This document shows, piece by piece, positions 44,469 to 52,406 of a DNA stretch of 64,000 bases. Position 1 is the first letter of the stretch. Each line of letters opens with the position of its first letter. Made by a program: the position numbers and the translations under genes. The DNA is from Shewanella zhangzhouensis (GTDB lineage Bacteria; Pseudomonadota; Gammaproteobacteria; Enterobacterales; Shewanellaceae), in contig NZ_CP080414.1 of the NCBI RefSeq assembly GCF_019457615.1, positions 1,486,501 to 1,550,500 of the forward strand, in the 5' to 3' direction. The notes below the pieces were generated by a model. That model saw only the letters and a program-made list of their open reading frames with translations. It did not search any database and was not told the origin of the DNA.

Positions 44469-46652
44469 TCAGTTGCCGTGCACTTCCATCAGTTGTGTCG
44501 GTGTATGGCAGGTAGAACAGGCCTCTTTGGCACGATTGCGGACATCGGCCTCACTCATACCATCCAGAATACCGCCATTGGCCGTGATGTGTGACTTGGC
44601 GGCATCACTTAAGTACTGCTGGTGACAGCTCAGGCAACTGCCCGCATCGGAAGATACCCAGATGTCGGCGCCGTTGTTTTGGGTATCGCCATACCGCCAC
44701 ACCCGGTCTGGAGCGCGGCCAAGGGTGATACCGGTAACGTTGTTGCCAGCCTCTGTGTGGCAGGTGGCGCAATCTGTCTTGAGTACGGTTCCCGATTGCA
44801 GCCCACCATATTTGAGGAAGTGCCCTTCGCGCTCGTGTGCCTTCCAGGCAAAGCTGGTGGGTATGCGGCCACCCGGATAAGTCGAACTGTTGCTCAGGGT
44901 CTTATCTGAGGTATGGCAGGTCTGACAATTCACGCCATTATCATAGTGGTGAATTTCCTGACCATGGCACGCCTGACACTTGGCAGTGTCGATAATGGCT
45001 CGGCGCATAGCCGCTTGCTGCGAGCTGTCGATGCCATTATTTCCCCAGACAAAGCGATATGGGCTTTCTTTGATGGCCACAGTTCTTACGCCATCGGTGC
45101 TGCAATCGGTGAGTTGGATATCGTCGACCCCATAACCCCCGTTGTTAAAACAGGCTTCCAATGTTGACCAGATCTCGAAGCTCTTTCCGTCCGGCGTAGC
45201 GGGCAGGGCCACATTTGGCGTCAAGGTGTAGCTCTTTTCAGTGGCATCGTAGGTGCCCTCGCGCAGGCGGATGCGACGATTGCTGTAGGAGGCGTCATTG
45301 TAGGCGGGATAGTCTTTCTCAACATCCCAGGCGACGACCATGCGGCTGCCTTGGTCGATAAAGGTCTGATCCATTGGGGCGCCGTTTTTGTCCAGCACCT
45401 GCACCTTAAAGGTCATTTTGCCCGCATTGGCACTGACATCGAGAACTTTGACGCTCAGTTCGCTTGCCAGGGTGTATGCCTTCATCACATCGCCATGGCG
45501 TTTGGTGGGGCTGCCGGTACCATGGTAGGTGTTGTCGGTATTGTGGCACGCCATACAGTCAGTGCTGGCATGGTGGGCAGAGGGTTTTTCGGAGTGACAG
45601 GCCACGCAGGCGGTGTTGCTCTTTTCGGCTTTAAAGAGAGCAGCATCGGCCGGTGCCCCTTGACCTTCCTGGTGACACACACTGCAGTCAGAGGCGGGTT
45701 TCCTCGGGAAGTGCACCAGACCATAGTCATGCACACTGCCGCCGAATCCAACAATTTTGTAAGGGGCATCTACCTGATTGCCATCGGCATCAAAGGTATG
45801 ACGCTCGGCACCACGGTGGATGGCGTGGATAAGATAAGTGAATTCCACACTGTTGCCTGATTCAGGATCCCCGGAGGTCGCCGTATGGCAAGCCACACAG
45901 TTCTCAATGTCAATCCTTCTTCCTCCGTGCAGCTTGAGGCTGTCAGGTTGGTGACAGGTATAACAGGCGTTGATGGTGACCACGTTTCGGGTTTGGATAC
46001 CCTCAGTGTTGCCAGTGGATGGCTGCCAATCGAAATGACCGTTTGCAACCACCTGAGGCAGCCTCAGCTCCATGGTGATCCTTTGGGTGGCATCCGCGTT
46101 GTAAACTACCGCCAATGGCTCTGTGACCTGGGCGATATTCACCTGAAAACTGTAGCTGTAGCTGCCATCGCCATGGTCAACCAAGCAGGTGTCACACCCG
46201 TTGGCGGCTTCCACGCCTGCCTGATATTGGGGGGACGGAGTAAGGCCATCCACACCCTCCGGCACAGTACCCGGCTGGCGAAGACTATTGATATACGCCT
46301 GCCACTGATAACCCAGGTCCGCTTCTCTGGCGTCGTCTCCCGTCCCTATGGTCTGGGTGACCTGCGTTAACTGAGCGATACCAAGTCGGAGGTCATGCGT
46401 CTTGGTTAACCCAAGCACAGCAACGCCATTGGCGTTAGTCAGCATAAAGTCGGCAGTGACTTTGCCATCTTCGACCCTGGCATCGGTGAAGTTCACCTTA
46501 AGCGTGGCGGTAGAATCAATATTGACGCCAACAACGCCGTCCTCGCCATCTTTACCGTCCTCACCGTCGCTGCCACAGGCAAATAGTGTCAGCGATATCA
46601 GGGCGGCCAATGCCAGGCGGGTAGTCCTGTACACCTGTCTTTGGAAGTTCAT
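44469..46652 (-). CDS. OmcA-like outer-surface decahaem lipoprotein cytochrome (second copy)
   Basis: This 727-residue protein is a close paralogue of the neighbouring OmcA. It shares lipobox LFACG, the charged GSDGEDGKDGEDG linker, the CDTCLVDHGDGSYSY segment, CYTCHQP-SLKLHGGRRID, and the HTATSGDPESGNS stretch. Ten CXXCH motifs are present, and the last two lie close to the C-terminus as in OmcA. S. oneidensis has one omcA here, so the doubling is a lineage feature or recent duplication followed by divergence. It starts 94 bases after mtrF and could be read through from that gene. Extracellular electron transfer is inferred. Confidence 0.9.
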   Translation of the reverse strand: MNFQRQVYRTTRLALAALISLTLFACGSDGEDGKDGEDGVVGVNIDSTATLKVNFTDARVEDGKVTADFMLTNANGVAVLGLTKTHDLRLGIAQLTQVTQTIGTGDDAREADLGYQWQAYINSLRQPGTVPEGVDGLTPSPQYQAGVEAANGCDTCLVDHGDGSYSYSFQVNIAQVTEPLAVVYNADATQRITMELRLPQVVANGHFDWQPSTGNTEGIQTRNVVTINACYTCHQPDSLKLHGGRRIDIENCVACHTATSGDPESGNSVEFTYLIHAIHRGAERHTFDADGNQVDAPYKIVGFGGSVHDYGLVHFPRKPASDCSVCHQEGQGAPADAALFKAEKSNTACVACHSEKPSAHHASTDCMACHNTDNTYHGTGSPTKRHGDVMKAYTLASELSVKVLDVSANAGKMTFKVQVLDKNGAPMDQTFIDQGSRMVVAWDVEKDYPAYNDASYSNRRIRLREGTYDATEKSYTLTPNVALPATPDGKSFEIWSTLEACFNNGGYGVDDIQLTDCSTDGVRTVAIKESPYRFVWGNNGIDSSQQAAMRRAIIDTAKCQACHGQEIHHYDNGVNCQTCHTSDKTLSNSSTYPGGRIPTSFAWKAHEREGHFLKYGGLQSGTVLKTDCATCHTEAGNNVTGITLGRAPDRVWRYGDTQNNGADIWVSSDAGSCLSCHQQYLSDAAKSHITANGGILDGMSEADVRNRAKEACSTCHTPTQLMEVHGN

Positions 46653-46717
46653 CTTTGTATCCCTGCATTGCGTTTATTGCACGAATGGGGCCGATGACAG
46701 CTGGCCCCCTAATTATC

Positions 46718-46741
46718 GCCGCCCACTCTGGGCGGCTTTTT
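46718..46741 (+). other. Perfect hairpin with a T-run on the plus strand, between mtrF and the second omcA
   Basis: An 8-bp stem GCCGCCCA/TGGGCGGC (46718-46725 with 46729-46736) is followed on the plus strand by five Ts. The genes here run on the minus strand, where the hairpin lacks a downstream U-tract. Confidence 0.55.
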
Positions 46742-46746
46742 AATCA

Positions 46747-48666
46747 TCAATGAATTGGGTGAACCTTAAGCACATCGGCCATGCCACCCTGGCTGTGACA
46801 GGTGTTGCAGCTTTCAGTGCCCGCGGTGGCATCGGCCTTGGTTCCGGCAAACACGCCACCCTGTTGGGTCATGTGGTTTTTGGCGCTGTCGGACTCGTGG
46901 CAGTTACTGCAAATGGCAGCGGTGGGGCTGGTAAAGCTGCCATCGCTGAGCGCCATAGGCTGCACCGCTGTGGAGAGCGGCAGCGCTACGCTGAGTACAC
47001 CATCGGTGTTGTTGGTGTGGCACTGGGCGCAGTTGCCAATGTTGCCGGGATAGTTGAGGGTCTCGAAGCCTTCAAACTTGCCCCTGTGCAGCGCATGAAT
47101 GAGCTGCTTGAAATCAGCCGTTGTATGGGCAGGATTGGCGGCAGTAGCATCTGCCTGCATATTGTGGTTGTGGCACAGCTGGCATTGGCCTTCCAAATCG
47201 TTGCGGGCGCCATGGAAGTTAAGCTTCTGATCGCCATGGCAATTACCACAGGTTTCATTGGTCACTACGGTGCGACGTCCAGCGGTGGTCAGCATGGACG
47301 AATCAAAGAAGCGGTGCGACGATTTGATGACCAGCACATCTACGCCGTCACCACAGGCAACCAGTTTGCCATCGGCGGCGCAAATGCGCCCCTGAACGGC
47401 AAGGGTGCCGGTGTCCGCTTCAGTGCCGGCTGGGACCGTCAATCCGGTGATTTGATAGCTGTTCACCCCATTTTCAGAGGCCACAGCCGCTGTGCTTTGC
47501 AGCCGTATTGAGCGGGCGCTGCGGGTGGTGTAATCCATGCTGCCGCCCCAGTTGGCGTATACCCGCAAATCCGACACGAAATCCAGGCTATCGGCGGCGC
47601 CGTATACTTCACCACTTTGCGGATTGACGAGTTTTACGCCCACCGTGACAGTGCCAGCGGCCATGCTGGCTGATGTTAGCTGTACCTCAAAGGCGGCCAG
47701 TGCATCGTCGGCTGCTTTATCGGAGTGCACCTCTGCAGTCCAGTCGGCATTGTGACAGGCTACACAATTGGCGTTGGTTGGCTGGGCAGGGTGGCCTTCA
47801 CCAGCGGGGAAGTTAATGTTGGTATGACAGCTGCCACAGGCCTCCATGGTGGGGATTTTGTGCCAATTCTGATTGTCGGCGAGCGCCTCATCGGGCTTAT
47901 GACATGTCTCGCAATCGGCCAGCGGCTGGGGAAACCCTGCCAGGTGTTTGCTGTGAACCATGGGCGCGAACACATTCGCGGGGTTGGATACCCGGGTGGC
48001 GTTATGGCAGGTAACACAGGTTTCGACCTGATTGTATCTGCTGCCATGGAAGGCCAGATTGCTGTGACAACTGTTACAGGTATCGATACTGACAATATTA
48101 CGGGTATAGGCGGGCTCGCCAGCGCTTTGCCAGTCTTTGTGGGCATTGGTAATGGGCAGCGGTGTGCCGTCGGGCAGGCTATCGCCCCCAAGCTTGATCA
48201 CCAAACGCTGGGTGGCACCCTCTATCAGGCTTTGACCATTCATGCCTTCAAAGGGGGCGCTGAAACTGTAGGTGTAAATACCGGTTTTCAGGTCGGTATA
48301 ACTGCCGGGGCAGGTGGAGGCACAGTTTTCAGAGCCGAAGTATTGCCAGGTGCTGGCATTGCCTGCGCCGGTGAAGCCTTCTGGTACCAACTGGGCTGCG
48401 ATAAAGGTAGCGGATGGTATGCCCACCACCACCTCATCATCCTGGTTGGTTACCCGATATTTTACCGAGGCAATGCCATCGGTGAAGCCGACATCCATAA
48501 ACTCCACATGCAGGCTTTGAATCGTCATGGCCGGTTCGCCGCCCGGATCGCCGGGTTTCCCGGGATCGCCATCACTGCCGCCACAGGCGGCCAGTGCCAG
48601 CAGGGTTGCTCCCGCCAGTGTCAGGCGGCAAAGGCGTTTGATGCTTATTCTTTTGCTAATACTCAT
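46747..48666 (-). CDS. mtrF: MtrF: outer-surface decahaem lipoprotein cytochrome of the MtrDEF conduit
   Basis: MtrF is the MtrC paralogue that works with MtrD and MtrE. The 639-residue protein has lipobox LAACG, a collagen-like linker (GSDGDPGKPGDPGGEP), a disulfide motif CASTCPG, and ten CXXCH motifs. It follows mtrE after 26 bases. The ATG at 48666 is chosen because AAGGAAGGA lies just upstream; an earlier in-frame ATG at 48699 would overlap mtrE. A hairpin with the T-run on the opposite strand follows the stop, so read-through into the second omcA is possible. Confidence 0.92.
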   Translation of the reverse strand: MSISKRISIKRLCRLTLAGATLLALAACGGSDGDPGKPGDPGGEPAMTIQSLHVEFMDVGFTDGIASVKYRVTNQDDEVVVGIPSATFIAAQLVPEGFTGAGNASTWQYFGSENCASTCPGSYTDLKTGIYTYSFSAPFEGMNGQSLIEGATQRLVIKLGGDSLPDGTPLPITNAHKDWQSAGEPAYTRNIVSIDTCNSCHSNLAFHGSRYNQVETCVTCHNATRVSNPANVFAPMVHSKHLAGFPQPLADCETCHKPDEALADNQNWHKIPTMEACGSCHTNINFPAGEGHPAQPTNANCVACHNADWTAEVHSDKAADDALAAFEVQLTSASMAAGTVTVGVKLVNPQSGEVYGAADSLDFVSDLRVYANWGGSMDYTTRSARSIRLQSTAAVASENGVNSYQITGLTVPAGTEADTGTLAVQGRICAADGKLVACGDGVDVLVIKSSHRFFDSSMLTTAGRRTVVTNETCGNCHGDQKLNFHGARNDLEGQCQLCHNHNMQADATAANPAHTTADFKQLIHALHRGKFEGFETLNYPGNIGNCAQCHTNNTDGVLSVALPLSTAVQPMALSDGSFTSPTAAICSNCHESDSAKNHMTQQGGVFAGTKADATAGTESCNTCHSQGGMADVLKVHPIH

Positions 48667-48692
48667 GGTTGCGTTCCTTCCTTGCGTGCCTG

Positions 48693-50789
48693 TTACCACT
48701 GATAACTGAAACTGAATCCGAGATAGTGCGCCTGATAATCGTGGCCCAGTGAGCCAAGCAGGATCAGGTTGGGTATGCTGGCCGGTGTGAGACCTTCGTT
48801 GCCCCAGTCCATGTCGCTGTAGTTCTCATAGAGCCAATCGAGACGAAGCGACATGGCATCGCTGAGCTGGTAATTGGCATAAGCACTGACGTTATGGCGG
48901 GTGGCGCTGTAGGGACCGTAGATATTTGACAGACCCAGGCTGACTTCGGTGTCGCTGCTGCCATCGCTGTACCCATAGTCGAGCCCGAGGCTGAGTTTGT
49001 TGTCCATGAGGTTTTGCCATTTCAGCCCAAGGCTGGCGGATGTGTGCTCATCCCGGCTTTCACCAGTCCAGCGACTGACGCCAGAGTTGCTGCCAAACTG
49101 AGTGGTATCACGCCAGTCCATGCCCAAAAATCCGTTCAATAGCAGGTGTTCAGTCAAGGGATATCCGGCATTCATGCCAAAACCTGTGTACTGCACTTCG
49201 CCGAGGCCAAGCTCACTTTCACTGAAATCTTCATTGCCCGAGTGGACATTGAATTGCAGTGATAAATCCGCGAAGTAATGGTCTGTCATCAAGCGGATTT
49301 CGCGCTTGTCTCTGTCGGCAAGAAAATACTGGCGCATGGCGCTTTGATTCTGTGCCTGGGTGTTGCTGCTGGTCTGGTAGCTGTCGCCACGGCGTGCGCT
49401 GACTTCGCCTTTCAGGCTGACGCGCCAGCCTGCCATAATCTGCCCTCTGACAGTGGCCTCAAAGTGGTTTTCGAATACTGAATCCCGGCTCAGTTCGCTG
49501 TAACTGTTGTGGTCGTAACGGTAGAGGGTGTCCAGGTCCCATTGGCGGCTGAAACGGTATTTTGCGCCCAGTTTCAGCAGCTGGCGGGTCCTGTCGTAGC
49601 CTTTGTTGTAGTACTCACCACGATAGATGCTGTCGGTTGTGACCAGAGGGTAAAGGTACTCCGGGGTTTTATTGTCGCGGTCGCGAAAATCATATGAGGC
49701 GCGCACCGAAAATTCCCGGCTAAGTCTGTTGCTGTAGGCGAGCCCCAGCTCCATCAGGTCCACCTGAGTATCCGGGCTAATGACGGGCAATGCAGGCGAT
49801 GGGCCGGTTACTGTGGCATTCAGCAGCGGCTCATCCTGGGTCAGGCGGCTAAAGCGCGCCCGCATAATGGCCTGCTGCGCCCCTTCAAAAAACTGCAGGT
49901 CGGTTCCCAGGCTAAAAGCCTGATTATCAGGATCAACCGCCATTTGCCCGTTATAGGCTGCACCAAAGGTTGGGTAGAAGGCATTGTCGAATGCAAGACG
50001 CTGATGATCGTTACTGTATTTGCTGAATTGGCCGTTGATGCCACCCAAAAACCTGTCACCGCGCCAATATACCTTGGCATCGAGGGTGTCTGTGCTGTCG
50101 TCTATGGGTTTGGCAACCATGGCAGCGTTGGTCAGCAGGTTAACGCTGCTTCGCTGGGCGCCTTCGCGGGTTTCGTGCCGAAAGTTGAGTTCACTGGTAA
50201 AACTGTCACCGGTAACGGCGCCGCCAAGTTCAAAGCGCTGACGTTTTTTCTCCAGTTTCACGGCAGTTGCATCCTGCAATCCTGTCATGCCTGCGGTGGT
50301 GCCGGCGGTTTGCCAGTTATCCGGCAATTCCAGCAGGTCACCTTCGGCACTGTATGGCGTTACCCCTTGATTGGTGTCGTATCGGGCAAGTGCGCGATAG
50401 TCGAGATAAAACTGATAGTGGCCGGGCTTTCTGATGGCGAGCCTGGCGCTGGATGCATCAAATCCCAGCTTGTCGGCCTGGAAGTCGAGTCGGTAATCCT
50501 TGTCGCCGCGGTGTTGAATGTCAGCACTGACATAGCCAGTGGCACCATCGGCGTCTGTGCCTGTGGTGTTTGCAAAGTGGCTGTCTTCGCCGTCCTGCCA
50601 GGCGATGCCGGCGGTGATGGCTGAGGTGGATTCAGATTTGCTTTCACATCCTTTGCAAACCCAGGCGTCTTTCTTCACTGAGGTGCGGTTGGCGTCTTTC
50701 AGCCCGTAACCCGCCATGGCCTGTCCGGACAGCCCCAGGAGTATGGCGGATGCAATCAGGCTCAGCGTGGGGGAGAAATGGGGTTTCAT
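48693..50789 (-). CDS. mtrE: MtrE: outer-membrane beta-barrel, MtrB paralogue
   Basis: MtrE is predicted to hold MtrD in the outer membrane as MtrB holds MtrA. The 698-residue protein has a signal peptide (QAMAGY), the conserved CKGC motif (Cys45-Cys48), many amphipathic strands, and ends SFSYQW. The ATG at 50789 has AAGGAGACTC upstream and starts 10 bases after mtrD; an in-frame codon 17 residues earlier lies within mtrD and is rejected. It is similar in length to MtrB but divergent in the loops. Confidence 0.92.
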   Translation of the reverse strand: MKPHFSPTLSLIASAILLGLSGQAMAGYGLKDANRTSVKKDAWVCKGCESKSESTSAITAGIAWQDGEDSHFANTTGTDADGATGYVSADIQHRGDKDYRLDFQADKLGFDASSARLAIRKPGHYQFYLDYRALARYDTNQGVTPYSAEGDLLELPDNWQTAGTTAGMTGLQDATAVKLEKKRQRFELGGAVTGDSFTSELNFRHETREGAQRSSVNLLTNAAMVAKPIDDSTDTLDAKVYWRGDRFLGGINGQFSKYSNDHQRLAFDNAFYPTFGAAYNGQMAVDPDNQAFSLGTDLQFFEGAQQAIMRARFSRLTQDEPLLNATVTGPSPALPVISPDTQVDLMELGLAYSNRLSREFSVRASYDFRDRDNKTPEYLYPLVTTDSIYRGEYYNKGYDRTRQLLKLGAKYRFSRQWDLDTLYRYDHNSYSELSRDSVFENHFEATVRGQIMAGWRVSLKGEVSARRGDSYQTSSNTQAQNQSAMRQYFLADRDKREIRLMTDHYFADLSLQFNVHSGNEDFSESELGLGEVQYTGFGMNAGYPLTEHLLLNGFLGMDWRDTTQFGSNSGVSRWTGESRDEHTSASLGLKWQNLMDNKLSLGLDYGYSDGSSDTEVSLGLSNIYGPYSATRHNVSAYANYQLSDAMSLRLDWLYENYSDMDWGNEGLTPASIPNLILLGSLGHDYQAHYLGFSFSYQW

Positions 50790-50799
50790 TTGAGTCTCC

Positions 50800-51756
50800 T
50801 TAGCGCTGCAGCAGCTTGCCGGATGGATGATTTGAGCCATGAACCTGACTGTGGCAGTTCATACAGCTCTGCCCGGCTGTAAAGGCACTGGGCGCCGTGC
50901 CGAACTGGGCATTGGCGGTATGGCCAACACTGGCATGGCATTGCTGGCACAGCTGCGGCGCCTTAATGGTGAGCATGGCTTCGTTAACGCTGCCATGCAC
51001 CTGATGGCAACTGGCGCAGTTGTCCGTTACCGGGGCGTGTTCCCAGAGTTTGGGGCCGCGTTTTTCGGCGTGGCAGGCATAACAATTTTCATTGATGCTC
51101 ATCTGTTTGAGGCTGGACTCCCCCAGACTGCCGTGGGGATTGTGGCAGTCACTGCACACCATCTGGCCGTTTTCGACCGGATGACTGGAGCGCTTGTGGA
51201 TATCGGCTTTTTGTTCGAGATGGCAGGTGGTACACACCTCAACTTCAGTGGTTCTTTGCTGAACCGGGTCTTTGGCGGCATGAATAAGGTGGCAGCTTGC
51301 GCAGGGAATGTCGGCACTGTTGTGATGGCTGCCTTCCCACGCCATACGCTTGTCGTCCTGGTGGCAGGAAAGACACACGCTGTTTTGCTTGTCTGCGGCA
51401 ACCGGGGCGTCTTTACCGAAGGTGATCATCGGCTCCTTGCCGCCCTTGTTGTGATTGCCCATGGGGCCGTGGCAGGCTTCGCATTGGAGATCGGCCATGG
51501 GGGATGCGCTGGAGTGGGTACTGCCGTGGACGTTGTCGAACAGCGCCATGACGGTTGCGCTCTTCTTGTGGCACATCAGACAGGTGTCAGCGCCCTTTGG
51601 GGAGTACTTGCCTTCGGCGAATTTTTTGTCGAGCGTTGCCTCAACTTCTGAGGGCGGCATGTCTTTCCAGGGCGTTGCTGCTGCCTGAAACGAAAACAGC
51701 AGGCTCAGCAGACACAGGGTCAGCATCCTGCATTGAACGGGGATTTCCATCTTCAT
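50800..51756 (-). CDS. mtrD: MtrD: periplasmic decahaem c-type cytochrome, MtrA paralogue
   Basis: MtrD passes electrons from the periplasm into the MtrE barrel. The 318-residue protein has a signal peptide (QAAATP), ten CXXCH motifs, and near-identical ends to MtrA, including EVEATLDKKFAEG and GSNHPSGKLLQR. The ATG at 51756 is preferred to a GTG at 51762 because AGGAA then sits 8 bases upstream rather than 2. It is the first gene of mtrD-mtrE-mtrF and diverges from feoA; a CRP-like site lies about 170 bases upstream. Confidence 0.93.
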   Translation of the reverse strand: MKMEIPVQCRMLTLCLLSLLFSFQAAATPWKDMPPSEVEATLDKKFAEGKYSPKGADTCLMCHKKSATVMALFDNVHGSTHSSASPMADLQCEACHGPMGNHNKGGKEPMITFGKDAPVAADKQNSVCLSCHQDDKRMAWEGSHHNSADIPCASCHLIHAAKDPVQQRTTEVEVCTTCHLEQKADIHKRSSHPVENGQMVCSDCHNPHGSLGESSLKQMSINENCYACHAEKRGPKLWEHAPVTDNCASCHQVHGSVNEAMLTIKAPQLCQQCHASVGHTANAQFGTAPSAFTAGQSCMNCHSQVHGSNHPSGKLLQR

Positions 51757-51926
51757 TCTCACACTTCCTGAGGCGCGTTCGGGTTTATAGTTATTTATGG
51801 TTCGCTAAATGAGTAATTGAGCGAAACACTAATGCAAAAGTGTAGTTTAAATTTGCGACAAGTCATTAACACCACGGCATCCAGGTATTAATAATTAGTT
51901 TGATTTTTCAAGGAATATAGTGGAAG

Positions 51927-51942
51927 TGTGATGCTGGTCACG
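51927..51942. promoter_or_regulatory. CRP-like site in the mtrD/feoA divergent region
   Basis: TGTGA-TGCTGG-TCACG matches the TGTGA-N6-TCACA consensus at 9 of 10 conserved positions. CRP is known to be needed for anaerobic mtr/omc expression in S. oneidensis, so this may activate mtrDEF. Position relative to the start site is unknown. Confidence 0.7.
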
Positions 51943-52035
51943 TCTGGATTTGCTGATTGGTCTAGGCAACGTACCGATTTAGTTCAACAGAGGCATTTAT
52001 TCTGCGTATCTTTTGCCGCATAATTGATGACTGAT

Positions 52036-52050
52036 TGAAAATTATTATCG
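52036..52050. promoter_or_regulatory. Fur-box-like 7-1-7 inverted repeat upstream of feoA
   Basis: TGAAAAT-T-ATTATCG matches the 7-1-7 Fur consensus TGATAAT-N-ATTATCA at 12 of 14 arm positions. Iron-responsive repression of feoAB by Fur is expected. It lies about 100 bases before the feoA start, with a TAGAAT -10-like box at 52103. Confidence 0.68.
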
Positions 52051-52151
52051 TTACCAGTCAAAAAGTTGATCCAGGTACAATTATCGACTGATGGACTTGG
52101 TTAGAATGCCAGGCAGTTGATGATTGAGATTAAGCAGGGTGGACCTTGTTA

Positions 52152-52406
52152 ATGAAATTGAGTGACCTTCGCCCGGGTGATAAAGCAGTAATCGCCGAAG
52201 TAGGGCAATTGGACCTGCCTCAAACAGTTAATCGCAAACTGTTGTCCATGGGGATAACGCCCAACACCCGTTTGACATTTATCCGTAAGGCGCCGCTGGG
52301 CAGTGGTATTGAACTCGATATCCGCGGCAGTAAGCTTTGTATGCGTCTGGAGTTGGCTCAAATCATTGAGGTCAATCCCATTGAGGCGGGAGTCGTTCAT
52401 GGCTAA
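52152..52406 (+). CDS. feoA: FeoA: small SH3-like component of the ferrous iron transport system
   Basis: FeoA is an 84-residue cytosolic protein that supports FeoB-mediated Fe2+ uptake. The SH3-like pattern (MKLSDLRPGDKAVIAEVGQL, LLSMGITPNTRLTFIRKAPLGSGIEL) is clear. The ATG at 52152 has AGGGTGGA upstream; a TTG two codons before is less likely. Its end overlaps feoB by 8 bases. No feoC is seen. Fe2+ supply fits the neighbouring Fe(III)-reducing mtr cluster and the Fur-like box upstream. Confidence 0.92.
   Translation: MKLSDLRPGDKAVIAEVGQLDLPQTVNRKLLSMGITPNTRLTFIRKAPLGSGIELDIRGSKLCMRLELAQIIEVNPIEAGVVHG

Noticed and set aside
41952..46652. CDTC as an eleventh haem site in the OmcA copies
   Set aside because: CXXC is followed by Leu, not His, in both proteins, so it is not a standard haem attachment motif; each protein keeps ten true CXXCH motifs.
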